Shown one piece after another: positions 43,784 through 52,743 of a stretch of 64,000 bases of DNA. Source of the DNA: Nonomuraea aridisoli. GTDB lineage: Bacteria; Actinomycetota; Actinomycetes; Streptosporangiales; Streptosporangiaceae. The stretch is from positions 34,754 to 98,753 of the forward strand of contig NZ_POUD01000004.1 of NCBI RefSeq assembly GCF_003236395.1, written 5' to 3'. Both the position numbers and the translations under genes were made by a program. Every line of letters starts with the position of its first letter. The stretch's first letter is position 1. Under the pieces are notes generated by a model. The model saw only the letters and a list, made by a program, of their open reading frames with translations, had not been told where the DNA came from and did no database searches.

Positions 43784-44659
43784 AATACACCAGTCATCGA
43801 AGTCGAACGCCTGAACCTCACGTACGGCGACTTTCACGCGGTGAAGGATCTCTCTTTCGAGGTACGGCGGGGGGAGCTGTACGCGCTGCTCGGCACCAAC
43901 GGAGCTGGGAAGACCTCGACGCTGGAGACCATCGAGGGACACCGGAGGCCGACCTCCGGCGCCGTGCGCGTCTTCGGGCGCAGCCCACAGGATCGACGCG
44001 CCGTACGTCCCCGGATGGGCGTGATGCTCCAGGAGAGCGGGTTCTCCCCGGACTTGACCGTCCGCGAGTCCGTCGGTCTGGTCGGCCGGCTCAGCCGGCG
44101 TACCGACGACGTCGACCGGTTACTCGACCTCGTCGACCTCACCGACCGGGCCGGCCGGAAGGTGTCCCAGCTCTCCGGCGGGGAGAAACGACGGCTGGAC
44201 TTCGCTACCGCCGTCTACGGAACACCCGAGCTGATCTTCCTGGACGAGCCGACCACCGGCCTGGACATCCAGTCCCGCGACGCCGTGTGGGAGACGGTGG
44301 ACCGGGTGCGTGAGAACGGCGCGACCATCGTGCTCACCACGCATTACCTGGAGGAGGCGCAGCAGCGCGCCGACCGCATCGGGTTGATGCACCAGGGCAC
44401 CTTCCACCGGGAAGGCACGGTCTCCGAGCTGACTCGCACCCTGCCGGCGGTGATCCGCTTCTCCCTCCCGGCACCGGCACCGTCGCTGCCGTTGCAGGCT
44501 GTCGTCGACGCCGACGGCAAGGTCATGGTCGAGACCTTTGCTTTGCAGGAGGACCTGCATCTCCTGCTCCGGTGGGCGCAGGAGCACTCCGTGGAGTTGC
44601 GGGGTCTGGAGGCCGGGGCAACCCGGCTCGACGACGTGTTCCGTGCCATCAGCAGCTGA
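43778..44659 (+). CDS. ABC transporter ATP-binding protein
   Basis: A 293-residue ATPase of the drug/antibiotic exporter (DrrA/CcmA) type. Walker A LLGTNGAGKTST, Q-loop VMLQESGF, signature LSGGEKRR, Walker B LIFLDEPTTGLD, and H-loop TTHYLEEA. ATG 43778 (MSNTPVIEVERLNLTYG) fits the domain start. It powers the membrane protein encoded next. Divergent from the two-component genes. Confidence 0.92.
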   Translation: MSNTPVIEVERLNLTYGDFHAVKDLSFEVRRGELYALLGTNGAGKTSTLETIEGHRRPTSGAVRVFGRSPQDRRAVRPRMGVMLQESGFSPDLTVRESVGLVGRLSRRTDDVDRLLDLVDLTDRAGRKVSQLSGGEKRRLDFATAVYGTPELIFLDEPTTGLDIQSRDAVWETVDRVRENGATIVLTTHYLEEAQQRADRIGLMHQGTFHREGTVSELTRTLPAVIRFSLPAPAPSLPLQAVVDADGKVMVETFALQEDLHLLLRWAQEHSVELRGLEAGATRLDDVFRAISS

Positions 44660-44685
44660 TTCGTTCTTTCGAGAGGAGTGTCACC

Positions 44686-45405
44686 GTGTTGTCCATCGCT
44701 TCCAGTGAGCTGATCCAGATCTTTCGAAACCGTCTTGTGCTGATCACCAGCTTCATCATTCCCGTGGCGATCTGCGTGTTCTTCGTCCGTCAGCACGAGA
44801 CCTTCGCGACCATCCTCAGCCTCGGCTACATCGCGGCGATCGTGATGTTCACCGCGGCCGCGTTCGGGCTCTACGCCACGGCCGTCACCACCCTGGCGTC
44901 CCGGCGTCAGAACCTTTTCCTCAAGCGGCTACGATCCACCGCCGTCGACGACGCCGGCATCCTCGCCGGTCTGTTGCTACCCGTCGTCGTCCTGGCCCTG
45001 GTGCAGATGACCGCGATCCTGACCGCACTGGCCGTGGTCGCCGGTGGGCCGGCCAACGTCGTCCTGCTGGTGGTGGCGGTCCTCGCGACCCTGGCCATGA
45101 TGATCGGCCTGGCCCTGGCCACCGCGGGACTGACGAACTCACCTGAGCACGCCCAGGTGACCACCCTGCCCGTCACCGTCGGCGTGATCGCCGTGGCCAC
45201 CTGGGTGGGCGTCAGCGGCACCGAGGACCTCACCCTGCTCAAGCGGCTCCTGCCCGGCGGCTCGGCCACCGAGCTGACCATGAACGCCTGGAACGGTGGA
45301 GTCGCGGTGACCGAGTCCCTTGCCCTGCTCGCACCGACGCTGGGCTGGGTCGTCGTCGCCGTCGCCCTCGCCACCCGGCTTTTCCGCTGGGAGCCTCGCC
45401 GATGA
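44686..45405 (+). CDS. ABC-2 type transporter permease
   Basis: A 239-residue protein with six membrane helices ([106 protein letters not shown]). [18 protein letters not shown] is the typical inter-helix segment. GTG 44686 follows GAGAGGAG. With the preceding ATPase it probably exports a lipid, peptide or drug. Confidence 0.9.
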   Translation: MLSIASSELIQIFRNRLVLITSFIIPVAICVFFVRQHETFATILSLGYIAAIVMFTAAAFGLYATAVTTLASRRQNLFLKRLRSTAVDDAGILAGLLLPVVVLALVQMTAILTALAVVAGGPANVVLLVVAVLATLAMMIGLALATAGLTNSPEHAQVTTLPVTVGVIAVATWVGVSGTEDLTLLKRLLPGGSATELTMNAWNGGVAVTESLALLAPTLGWVVVAVALATRLFRWEPRR

Positions 45406-45470
45406 CCGCCGCACCATCAGCCGACCTACCCGCTGTCAGCGGTCGGGTCTCCGAACGACAAGGAGTGATG

Positions 45471-46388
45471 ATGGTTCTTTCGACACGACGTCTGGTAATC
45501 GCGGTGACAGCGGTCTCGGTCTTGGTTCCCCTGGCCGCATGCGGCACCGCCGACGCGGCTGAGCAGCCGACGTGGGACCGTCCGGTGACGGTCACCGCGT
45601 CCACCGCCGCCGATCGGGACCGGGAGTTCCGACAGCTGGAGCAGAGGTTCGACGCGCGGCTGGGGATCTACGCGATCGACACCGGTACGGGTCGGACCGT
45701 GGGTTACCGGGCCGAGGAGAGGTTCGCGTACGCCTCGACGTACAAGGCGTTGGCCGCCGCCGAGGTCCTCGACGAGACCAGGGACGCCGAGCTGGATCGT
45801 GTGGTGCGGTACTCGGCGGACGACCTGGTGACCTATTCGCCGATCACCGAGCAGCACGTCGCCGAGGGCATGACGCTGCGCGCACTCGCCGACGCCGCCG
45901 TGCGGTACAGCGACAACACGGCCGGCAACTTGCTGTTGCGGCATCTCGGTGGACCGCAGCGGTTCGAGAAGGAACTGCGGAAGATCGGTGACAAGGTCAC
46001 CGACGCGGCGCGCTACGAGACTGAGCTCAACGAGGGGACGCCGGGCGACAGGCGGGACACCAGCACCCCGCGGGCGCTGGCCGGTGACCTGCGGGCGTAC
46101 GCCGTCGAGGATGCCCTCGAGCCCGCAGACCGCGGCATCCTCAACGGTTGGCTGCGGGGCAACACCACCGGCGCCGCGCTGATCCGAGCCGGTGTCCCCG
46201 ACGGGTGGGTCGTCGGGGACAAGACCGGGGCCGCCGGGTACGGCACCCGCAACGACATCGCGGTGATTTGGCCGCCGGATCGCGCGCCGATCGTCCTCGC
46301 CGTGCTGTCCAGCCGCGGTGAGAAGGACGCCGGCTACGACGACGCACTGATCGCCCAGGCGACGGAGGTGGTGATCACCCAGCTGTGA
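45471..46388 (+). CDS. Class A beta-lactamase (lipoprotein)
   Basis: A 305-residue exported enzyme. The lipoprotein signal ends at LVPLAAC. Class A motifs are complete: SxxK (S89-T-Y-K), S147-D-N, Glu in ETELN (~183), and K251-T-G. ATG 45471 lies five bases after AAGGAG; a longer frame opens at 45402 by overlap with the permease stop, but a signal peptide would then be internal. It hydrolyses beta-lactams outside the membrane. Its place behind a sensor kinase and exporter suggests a regulated cell-wall antibiotic response unit. Confidence 0.93.
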   Translation: MVLSTRRLVIAVTAVSVLVPLAACGTADAAEQPTWDRPVTVTASTAADRDREFRQLEQRFDARLGIYAIDTGTGRTVGYRAEERFAYASTYKALAAAEVLDETRDAELDRVVRYSADDLVTYSPITEQHVAEGMTLRALADAAVRYSDNTAGNLLLRHLGGPQRFEKELRKIGDKVTDAARYETELNEGTPGDRRDTSTPRALAGDLRAYAVEDALEPADRGILNGWLRGNTTGAALIRAGVPDGWVVGDKTGAAGYGTRNDIAVIWPPDRAPIVLAVLSSRGEKDAGYDDALIAQATEVVITQL

Positions 46389-46530
46389 CGGGGCTGGTGG
46401 CCGTGAGGTCCGGCGATGCCGCCGACAGATCAGTGGTGCTGACAAACTCCGTCGTGCGGATGCGTCGGCCGGTGTCCGGCGGCCGTCACGGCGATCGCAC
46501 ATTGTCAAGCTGCGGCGTCGCGGGCCGTAG

Positions 46531-46612
46531 CCAGTGACACCACGTCACACGGTGCTGTGACGTCCTGTTACTGACGGGTGGCCGCGAGGGCTGCTGTCAT
46601 CGAGGTATGTCA
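46531..46612 (+). repeat. Second copy of the ABC-operon regulatory region
   Basis: Contains GTGA-N7-TCAC (46534-46548), then GTGAC and CTGACGGGTGGCCGCGAG, ending at ATGTCA, where the frame closes after three more codons. The promoter is kept but the gene behind it is gone, consistent with a duplicated unit that lost its body. Confidence 0.65.
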
Positions 46613-46674
46613 CCACACTGACTGTCGCTGTCGAAGGGAGCCCGACGTGGTCTCTGGCTTGGCTGTGCCGTCAG

Positions 46675-46803
46675 GCTCCTCTGGCTGACGGCCGCGTGGG
46701 CTTGCGTGACTCAGAGCATCCGGACCTGCCCGCCTACGTGGTCTCACCCTCGGTCTGGGCCGCGTTCATCGATGGTGCCAAAAAGGGCGAGTTCGACTTC
46801 TAG
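46675..46803 (+). pseudogene. DUF397 protein, C-terminal fragment
   Basis: One frame gives LADGRVGLRDSEHPDLPAYV followed by SPSVWAAFIDGAKKGEFDF and stop. This is the second half of DUF397, a small actinobacterial protein normally encoded beside an XRE regulator. The WRKSSYS-type first half and the regulator are absent. Confidence 0.65.
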
Positions 46804-47337
46804 CCTCGACCGGAAGTGAGGGCCAAGGGCCTTCGGTGTTCACCGAAAGTCCTTGGCTCATCAAAGCTCCCAGCTGACCGTCCTGCAGACGTCTGGCCCC
46901 AATAACTCGGTTCCGACTTCACCCTCCTGTCCAAGGCAGGGAAATACACCGATGGATCTCCCCATCGATCCAGGAGACTTGCCAACGATCACGCGCTGCT
47001 TCGTTCATCAGCGCGGCAGCGCAACCGTGACGGGCATCATCACGGCTGAGAGCGGCTTTGCCAGTGCTTGGGAGGGTCTTCAGTCAAGTCGGGCGTGCCT
47101 CGCCCGCCACCCGTTCGGCTTGGGCGCTTCGCTTGGCCTTCTGGTGGGTCTGGCTTTACCGGCCGGGGTCGGGGGGCTCCACGACTGACCGCCCAAAGCG
47201 GACATCCTGCCCGGATGAACGCCCGGCAGCCTGCCGGATGCGTGCCGAAGAGCATGTGACGAGCATGATCTCGGCCGTTTCCGCCTCTCGGAGACGAGCC
47301 GAGAATCGAGAAAGCCCAGGTCAGATGGGGTATAGAG
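46804..47337. other. Gene-poor stretch before att2
   Basis: 534 bases with only short open frames on both strands, no SD-plus-start combination and no family recognised. Probably decayed element sequence. Confidence 0.45.
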
Positions 47338-47383
47338 TGGTAGGGCGCCCGGGGCTCGAACCCGGAACCTACGGATTAAAAGC
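47338..47383 (-). repeat. att2: 3' half of tRNA-Lys(TTT), direct repeat copy 2
   Basis: Identical to att1 over the tRNA 3' half apart from the last base. No integrase precedes this copy. The similarity to att1 continues ~160 bases further right (47384-47546). Confidence 0.85.
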
Positions 47384-47631
47384 CGCAGTTCTCAATGCCA
47401 CCCACTATTGAATCGTGTCCTTTTGTGTCGCGATGTTATGCATTGTCAGCGCTCAATGTGTCCGGGAATGCCGCCCGGTGGCATGCCGTATCAGGTGCCG
47501 GTGAGCATCCGATGAGCAACCGTGCAACGGTTGGCATCCCTTGGCCATGTGCGCTTCTCGGCTGGCTGGGCAGTGTGGCTGGGTGAATCTCGCTGATGTG
47601 GACCGCTGGTCGATAGGCATGGAATCCCCGA

Positions 47632-48798
47632 TTACTCGGCTGTGAGGCCCGCATCGTTGAGCCGCTTGATGAGGCTGGGCTTGCCCTGGTGTCGTTCCCG
47701 CAGGTGGGTGAGGCGCTGGGTGAAGGTGGTGACATGCTCGTCGCGGAGGGCCAGGGTGTGCAGGTCGCGCAGGAGTTCGACGGCCTGGTCGTATTCGCGG
47801 GGCTTCTTGGTGGCGATGGAGGTCTCCACCACCTCCCACGCGGCGTCGAGATCCTGGGCGAGCCGGTTCAGGCGCAGTTCCCTGGCTTGTCGTCGCTCCT
47901 GTTCCCGTCGGGCCTGCTCTTCGGCGCGCTGGGCGGTTTCCTGCTGCTCGCGTACGTGGCGGCGGGCGGCGGCGGCGTCCAGCAGTTCGGCGACCGTCCG
48001 CCCCGTCTCCGTCTTCTGGCCGGTGGTTTCGCCGCCGAACTCGCGCAGCAGTTCCCAGCGGACGCTCGCGGCGTCCTCCTTGATCACCCGCAGCAGCAAC
48101 GCGTCCTTGCGTTTGGCGGGCAGAGCGCCGATCCAGGCAGTCAGGGCCTTCCAGTCGTGCTGTACGGGTCGCGCCGGCGGGCTGGCTTCGGCGGCGGCCG
48201 CGAGCAGGTCTTGGTCCAGGCGCAGGAAGTCGGCCAGTGCCCGTTGCGGCTCGCTGAGCGAACCCAGCCCCGGCGGGACGGGCGGCTCCAGCGCGTCCTC
48301 TTCCTCGTAGTCGAAGGCGTCCTCGTCACGCTCCCATGTCCCATACGCCGACAACCAGGCCAGATAGAGCGGCCGCAGGTCACCGGCGGCCAGCTCGGCG
48401 CGGATGCCGACGATCGCCGACAGCGAGCGTTCGACGTCGTCTTCCCAATACTCCTCCTCTGCCTCGCTGGTGAAGTCGAGGACGAGGTGTCCGCCGCTGG
48501 TCCAGGCGCTGACCTGCTCGCCCACGCAGTAGCGCTGGGCCTGCTTGGGGTCGAGCACGGCCTTGGGCAGGCGCAGCATGATGCGATGGGTGCCCCAGTT
48601 GGCCAGATACAGGTGGGCGTCGTAGTAACGCTCCATCATCCGGGCCGGGTCGCCGCGGAAGTCGCCCCAGTGGTACTCGTTGGTGAAGCTGGTGGCGGTG
48701 ATGTGGGCCCGGGTGGACAGGGCGCGCACCTCGGCCTGCTGCTGGTCGGTGAGCGGCCGGTCGATGGCCAGGAACTCGTAGTACTGGTATTCGCTCAC
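47632..48798 (-). CDS. Protein of unknown function with C-terminal coiled coil
   Basis: A 388-residue cytoplasmic protein. The N-terminal ~150 residues (SEYQYYEFLAIDRPLTDQQQ, TATSFTNEYHWGDFRGDP, MMERYYDAHLYLANWGTHRI) recur in actinomycetes as an uncharacterised family. The middle is acidic (YEEEDALEPPV). Residues ~275-330 are Arg/Glu/Gln-rich (EQARREQERRQARELRL) and should form a coiled coil. GTG 48798 follows TAAGG. It lies five bases downstream of a small CcbP-like gene in the same direction, so probably an operon. Role unknown. Confidence 0.7.
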   Translation of the reverse strand: MSEYQYYEFLAIDRPLTDQQQAEVRALSTRAHITATSFTNEYHWGDFRGDPARMMERYYDAHLYLANWGTHRIMLRLPKAVLDPKQAQRYCVGEQVSAWTSGGHLVLDFTSEAEEEYWEDDVERSLSAIVGIRAELAAGDLRPLYLAWLSAYGTWERDEDAFDYEEEDALEPPVPPGLGSLSEPQRALADFLRLDQDLLAAAAEASPPARPVQHDWKALTAWIGALPAKRKDALLLRVIKEDAASVRWELLREFGGETTGQKTETGRTVAELLDAAAARRHVREQQETAQRAEEQARREQERRQARELRLNRLAQDLDAAWEVVETSIATKKPREYDQAVELLRDLHTLALRDEHVTTFTQRLTHLRERHQGKPSLIKRLNDAGLTAE

Positions 48799-48803
48799 TG
48801 CCC

Positions 48804-49118
48804 TTACCCAGCCCAGCGGCGGAACGCGTGGATCCATTCGGCCCCGGCCGGTGGTGGGTCGGGCTGCGGCAGATCGAGGATGCCGATCGCTTGCTCGTGC
48901 TCGCCATGGCGGCAGATCGCCACGATGCCACTTCCGACCTGAAAGTCGATCGCGGTGACGGTGACCGGCAGGCCGAGCACGGTCGTCTCGAACGGCATCG
49001 CCAGGTTGTCGCCGATCATCAAATGGAAGCCAGAGAGCTGTTCGTCATCGCCGTAGGCGTCCACGATCGCCTGCTCGATCAGCTCATCCAGATGGTCGTC
49101 AGAGGGACGGCGAGTCAC
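48804..49118 (-). CDS. CcbP-like calcium-binding family protein
   Basis: A 104-residue protein: LIEQAIVDAYGDDEQLSGFH, then NLAMPFETTVLG resembles the core of the cyanobacterial Ca2+-binding protein CcbP family (IVDAYGPEEQ...W...LxFPF). The C-terminal ~35 residues (IVAICRHGEHEQAIGILDLP) are as in actinobacterial relatives. Calcium binding is inferred from the family and not testable here. Apparently co-transcribed with the 388-residue protein. Confidence 0.55.
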   Translation of the reverse strand: MTRRPSDDHLDELIEQAIVDAYGDDEQLSGFHLMIGDNLAMPFETTVLGLPVTVTAIDFQVGSGIVAICRHGEHEQAIGILDLPQPDPPPAGAEWIHAFRRWAG

Positions 49119-49184
49119 AGAAGCACACGATACTCCCGCGAGGAACCCTGGCGATCACGCTTGGGCAGAGGGCATGCTGGACCG

Positions 49185-49574
49185 TCAGGGCTGGGCGGGG
49201 GTGATGTCGGTGTGCGGGAAGTCCTCGCCTTTGAAGAGCAGAGGCTGGTCGAGGTCTTTGGCGAGGGCGTAGGCGAAGCAGTCGCCCATGTTGAGCTTGG
49301 CCTTGGAGTTGTTGCCCTTGCCGTAGGTCTGGTACGCCCGGCGAGCGATCCTGGCCTGATGGGGTGTTACCGGCTCGATGATGAGGCCCATCTCATCAAT
49401 GAGCGTGTCGAAGGCGGTGCGTATGGCCTCACCACGGTTGTCCGCCACGATGGCCGCTTCGACGTAGTTGACGGCCGAGATGCGACACACGTTTGCGGCG
49501 ATGGTGTGAGCGAATGGGATGGCCTCTGGCTCACCGTTAATGACGGCAATGATGGCGCTGGAGTCGATGATCAC
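49185..49574 (-). CDS. vapC: VapC family PIN-domain toxin (ribonuclease)
   Basis: A 129-residue PIN domain with acidic residues D4 (MIIDSSAII), E39 (NYVEAAI), D98 (NMGDCFAYALA) and D118 (FKGEDF), the four that bind Mg2+. VapC toxins cleave specific RNAs, often tRNA or rRNA, when not neutralised. Start overlaps the antitoxin stop by four bases. Confidence 0.92.
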   Translation of the reverse strand: MIIDSSAIIAVINGEPEAIPFAHTIAANVCRISAVNYVEAAIVADNRGEAIRTAFDTLIDEMGLIIEPVTPHQARIARRAYQTYGKGNNSKAKLNMGDCFAYALAKDLDQPLLFKGEDFPHTDITPAQP

Positions 49575-49816
49575 GCGGGAAGACCGGTGTCCGGGTCGTA
49601 CAGATCTTCAACGGACAGTCGGTCTCGACCGAGGTGGGTCCGCATGCCGGAGGCAACGCTCAAAATGCGTTCGGCCCTGCCGGCGGCTTCGGAGCGGCGT
49701 TCCAGCGCATCCAGGCGGCGTTCGAGCACTTGAGCGGCGTGCTGTGTTTCCTCGGCCAGCCGGATGACCCGGCGGGCGAGGTCATGAATGGGCTCATGTT
49801 CGAGGTCCACGCTCAC
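49571..49816 (-). CDS. vapB: VapB family antitoxin (Rv0623-like)
   Basis: An 81-residue protein. An N-terminal DNA-binding segment (VSVDLEHEPIHDLARRVIRL) is followed by a helical region and the toxin-binding tail ending LSVEDLYDPDTGLPA, typical of PSK/Rv0623-like antitoxins. GTG 49816 chosen; a longer frame upstream is open. First gene of the pair with vapC. Confidence 0.82.
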   Translation of the reverse strand: MSVDLEHEPIHDLARRVIRLAEETQHAAQVLERRLDALERRSEAAGRAERILSVASGMRTHLGRDRLSVEDLYDPDTGLPA

Positions 49817-49924
49817 CGTCGCTCGACTCCCTCCGTCGCGGTGCCTGAGTTGCACCTCCAGCGTAACTGGTGGCCGAGCTTCACTCTGGCCGATGGCCAG
49901 CGTCCTTCTGCGGTTTTCGCAGAA

Positions 49925-52582
49925 TCAGGGATTCTCCCCTGGCGTGGTGCCGGCGGCGGCATGCCAGGCTTTCCAGATCTCGGGGCGGAGTCTGCCGCGG
50001 TCGGCGACCGGCAATCCTTGTTCACGAGCCCATGCGCGCACTTGCGATGGGGTCGGCTGCTGGTCGCTTGGCTGCGCGATCTCTGCTGACGTCTTCGGCG
50101 GGAAAGGGCGCGGGGGAGTGTCGGTGGCCGGTGGGTGCCCATCTGAGCCGGATGTTGTGGTGGTGAAGCCGAGGCGGGTGAGGGTGCGGCGCCGCTTGCC
50201 GTACATGCGCTCCAACTGTGGGACTTGTGCGTCAAGGTAGTCGTGTACCTCGACGTCGTGCTTGGCGGCGGCTTCTCGCATGATCCGGCCGACGTGCTGG
50301 ATCACCTTGCCTTTGAACGAGATCGGCATCGCCAGGAACAGGGCGTCCAGTCGGGGCAGGTCGAATCCCTCCCCTGCGACCTTGTCGATGGCCAGGAGCG
50401 CCAGCGGGCCTGCTTTGATATCGGCAAGGCGGGTGCGGACGTGGTCGCGTTCTGCGGCGTTGAGCCGCCCGTGCAGGAGCGTCGCGGCCACGCCCTTGTC
50501 CTCCAGGGCCGCGGCCAGGCATTGGAGGTGTTCCATCCGATTGGTCAAGATCAGGCTGTTCCTGCCCCGGCTCGCCGCGTCCGCGACGTCGGCGGCAATC
50601 TGGGTGGTCCGAGTCGCGTTCGCGGCCAGTTCGCCGTAGATCGCTTGGAAAGAGGCGCCGTCGTTTCCGATCTCCTCGGTGCTGAAGCCGGTCGCGTGAA
50701 CAATGAGCCGCTGGGCGAACGACACGTCAGGGGTGATCTCATGCCGGATCGGTCCGCACTGCATTGTAATGAGCGCGTCCATCTGGTCGGCCCGGTATGG
50801 CGTCGCCGAGAGCCCGATCCAGCGCTTCACGGCCACCTGACGGATGGCGGCTTCGGCGGCCGGAGCACCGACCGCGTGACATTCGTCGACGATGACCATG
50901 CCGTACGCGTTCAGTAGCGATGGGTCGGCGTCGCGGTGGGCAACGGACTGCAGCATGATCACATCGACGACTCCGTGCCGCTTGTCCTTGCCCTTGCCCT
51001 TGGCGCCCACCTGCGCTCCGTCGAGGTCGAGGAACGTCGCCAGTCGTTCTTTCCATTGGTCGAGCAGTTCGGCGCGGTTCACGATGATCGCAGTGGGTAC
51101 TTGGTGCCGGGCGATCAGTGCACAGGCCATCACGGTCTTGCCCGCGCCGGGCGGCGCCATCAGGACTCCCGTGAGGTGCTTGGCCATTGCGGTGACCGCC
51201 TCGTCCTGTACGTTCGTCAGCTCACCGGTGAAACGCACCGCGATCGGGTCATGGTCCGGCACCGTGGTGGTGATCTCGATGGCGCCGCCCGCTGCCGCAA
51301 TCAGATGTTCCGCTTGCTCCGCCAGCCCTCGTGGGAGTCGTAGCCAGTCGGGGTCGCTGTCGTCGAAGCAGCGTACGAATCGCGGGGTGGCGAAGGTCGA
51401 GTACCGCATCGACTGCCGCCGGTAGAGCTCTGGGTTATGAAAGGCGGCCAGGTGTTTGAAAGCGGCGATCAGCGGCGCAGGCAGGCCGTCGGTCGAGATC
51501 GCCAGCATGGCACCAAGCCGCGCCTGCACCCGTTGAGGAGCGACACCCAGCGCGCCCCTACGCGGCTTGGCCGGCAACCTGCCCGACGTCGACGGCCCGG
51601 CGTCGATCTGGCCGAACCGCTTCACCAGCGCATCCACCTCGACCGGACGTAGCCGGCGCACACCGGACAGGAACGCGAACTGATCCTCATACGGCTGCCA
51701 GGTGCACAGGTCGCAGAACAGTGTTGTGCCCTGCTCCCGGCTACCACCATGCAACGGCAGCGCGATCAGATTCCCGAACCGGAACCGAGCCGCCGCCTTG
51801 ACCGGCAGCGAGTCCTGCGCGGGGAACAGCCGGTCATAGCTGGCCAGCGACATCATCCCGCGCTGGTCGATCGCCTCCCGCAACAGTCCCATGCCGATGG
51901 TCCGTGCTGAGGCGGCCAGGACGGGCTCGGTAAAGAACACCCACACGTGGGCGCCGGCTCCGGACCGGGAGATCTCCGCCGCCGTATGGATGCCCGCCCG
52001 CGTACAGGCATCTGCGTAGGCGGCGGCGTCGCCCTGCCAGCCCACGCCGTCGAAATCGCATACCAGCAACTGGCAAGTGTCGTCGGGCAGCATCGGATAC
52101 AGCCCGACATGGCCGTCGCGCCCATCGGCGGGTCGGCTCAGGTGCGTGATGAGAACCTCGTCTGTCAGCGGCAGAAACTCCCGCTCGGCGTCGTCCCGTT
52201 TACGCCAGAACTCCTTCTCCGCAGGGCTCCACCCGTGCCGTCCGGACTTGCGGCTGAAGAAGCGGGTCGCGTACACATCGCGGCGGCCGACGAACAACGT
52301 CTTGAACAAGGCGAGCTTCTCGGACGGAGGTGAAGCCGCGTCCGCGTACGGCAAGCCATTCTGTGACAGTTTGCCGGGTATAGCGGAGCCTCGATCAGGT
52401 CCGATGGGGCCGCGCCCGATCGAGGCTGAGGCTTGCTGCCGGAGAAGTTGACTGAGCCGGTCATTCTCCTCACGCAGCTCTGCGATCTCGACCAACGCAG
52501 CGTCCAGCCGCATCCGAAGCTCAACCGGGTCGTTCCATTCGGCCCACAAGTCCACGGACCTATCCTGCGTGATTGCCGCCAT
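49925..52582 (-). CDS. TOTE-type archaeo-eukaryotic primase fused to SF2 helicase with Lsr2-like tail
   Basis: An 885-residue fusion. Residues ~25-50: coiled coil ([20 protein letters not shown]). ~85-330: AEP primase domain of the TOTE conflict-system type, with [20 protein letters not shown], catalytic VCDFDG (~176) and [11 protein letters not shown] (~207). ~430-790: SF2 helicase with APPGAGKT (~477), VDECHA (566), LSATPYRAD (592) and IQHVGRIMR (~762). ~845-875: Lsr2-like DNA-binding motif [20 protein letters not shown]. Proteins of this class are thought to act in defence or mobile-element conflict. It is divergent from an unknown 585-residue gene. The ATG at 52582 is tentative, as no strong SD is seen. 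Confidence 0.88.
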   Translation of the reverse strand: MAAITQDRSVDLWAEWNDPVELRMRLDAALVEIAELREENDRLSQLLRQQASASIGRGPIGPDRGSAIPGKLSQNGLPYADAASPPSEKLALFKTLFVGRRDVYATRFFSRKSGRHGWSPAEKEFWRKRDDAEREFLPLTDEVLITHLSRPADGRDGHVGLYPMLPDDTCQLLVCDFDGVGWQGDAAAYADACTRAGIHTAAEISRSGAGAHVWVFFTEPVLAASARTIGMGLLREAIDQRGMMSLASYDRLFPAQDSLPVKAAARFRFGNLIALPLHGGSREQGTTLFCDLCTWQPYEDQFAFLSGVRRLRPVEVDALVKRFGQIDAGPSTSGRLPAKPRRGALGVAPQRVQARLGAMLAISTDGLPAPLIAAFKHLAAFHNPELYRRQSMRYSTFATPRFVRCFDDSDPDWLRLPRGLAEQAEHLIAAAGGAIEITTTVPDHDPIAVRFTGELTNVQDEAVTAMAKHLTGVLMAPPGAGKTVMACALIARHQVPTAIIVNRAELLDQWKERLATFLDLDGAQVGAKGKGKDKRHGVVDVIMLQSVAHRDADPSLLNAYGMVIVDECHAVGAPAAEAAIRQVAVKRWIGLSATPYRADQMDALITMQCGPIRHEITPDVSFAQRLIVHATGFSTEEIGNDGASFQAIYGELAANATRTTQIAADVADAASRGRNSLILTNRMEHLQCLAAALEDKGVAATLLHGRLNAAERDHVRTRLADIKAGPLALLAIDKVAGEGFDLPRLDALFLAMPISFKGKVIQHVGRIMREAAAKHDVEVHDYLDAQVPQLERMYGKRRRTLTRLGFTTTTSGSDGHPPATDTPPRPFPPKTSAEIAQPSDQQPTPSQVRAWAREQGLPVADRGRLRPEIWKAWHAAAGTTPGENP

Positions 52583-52743
52583 GCATCCAAGCGCCCACCT
52601 GAGGTGACCGTTTTCAAGGTTCCGACACTCGGGCGCGGCTCGCATCGGACAGTCCGCATGCAGGGGGCACGCCGGGATGAGACGCCAAACAGCGGCGTCG
52701 ACCCCCTCAGGACCGTAACCAGTGGCGCATTGGCGCGAAGGGC

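Noticed and set aside
49634..50240. Plus-strand genes over the VapB/TOTE junction
   Set aside because: Antisense shadows of vapB and of the Lsr2-like tail of the primase-helicase.
52582..52743. CRISPR-like or tandem repeats near the putative defence genes
   Set aside because: No regularly spaced repeats found here or elsewhere in the window.
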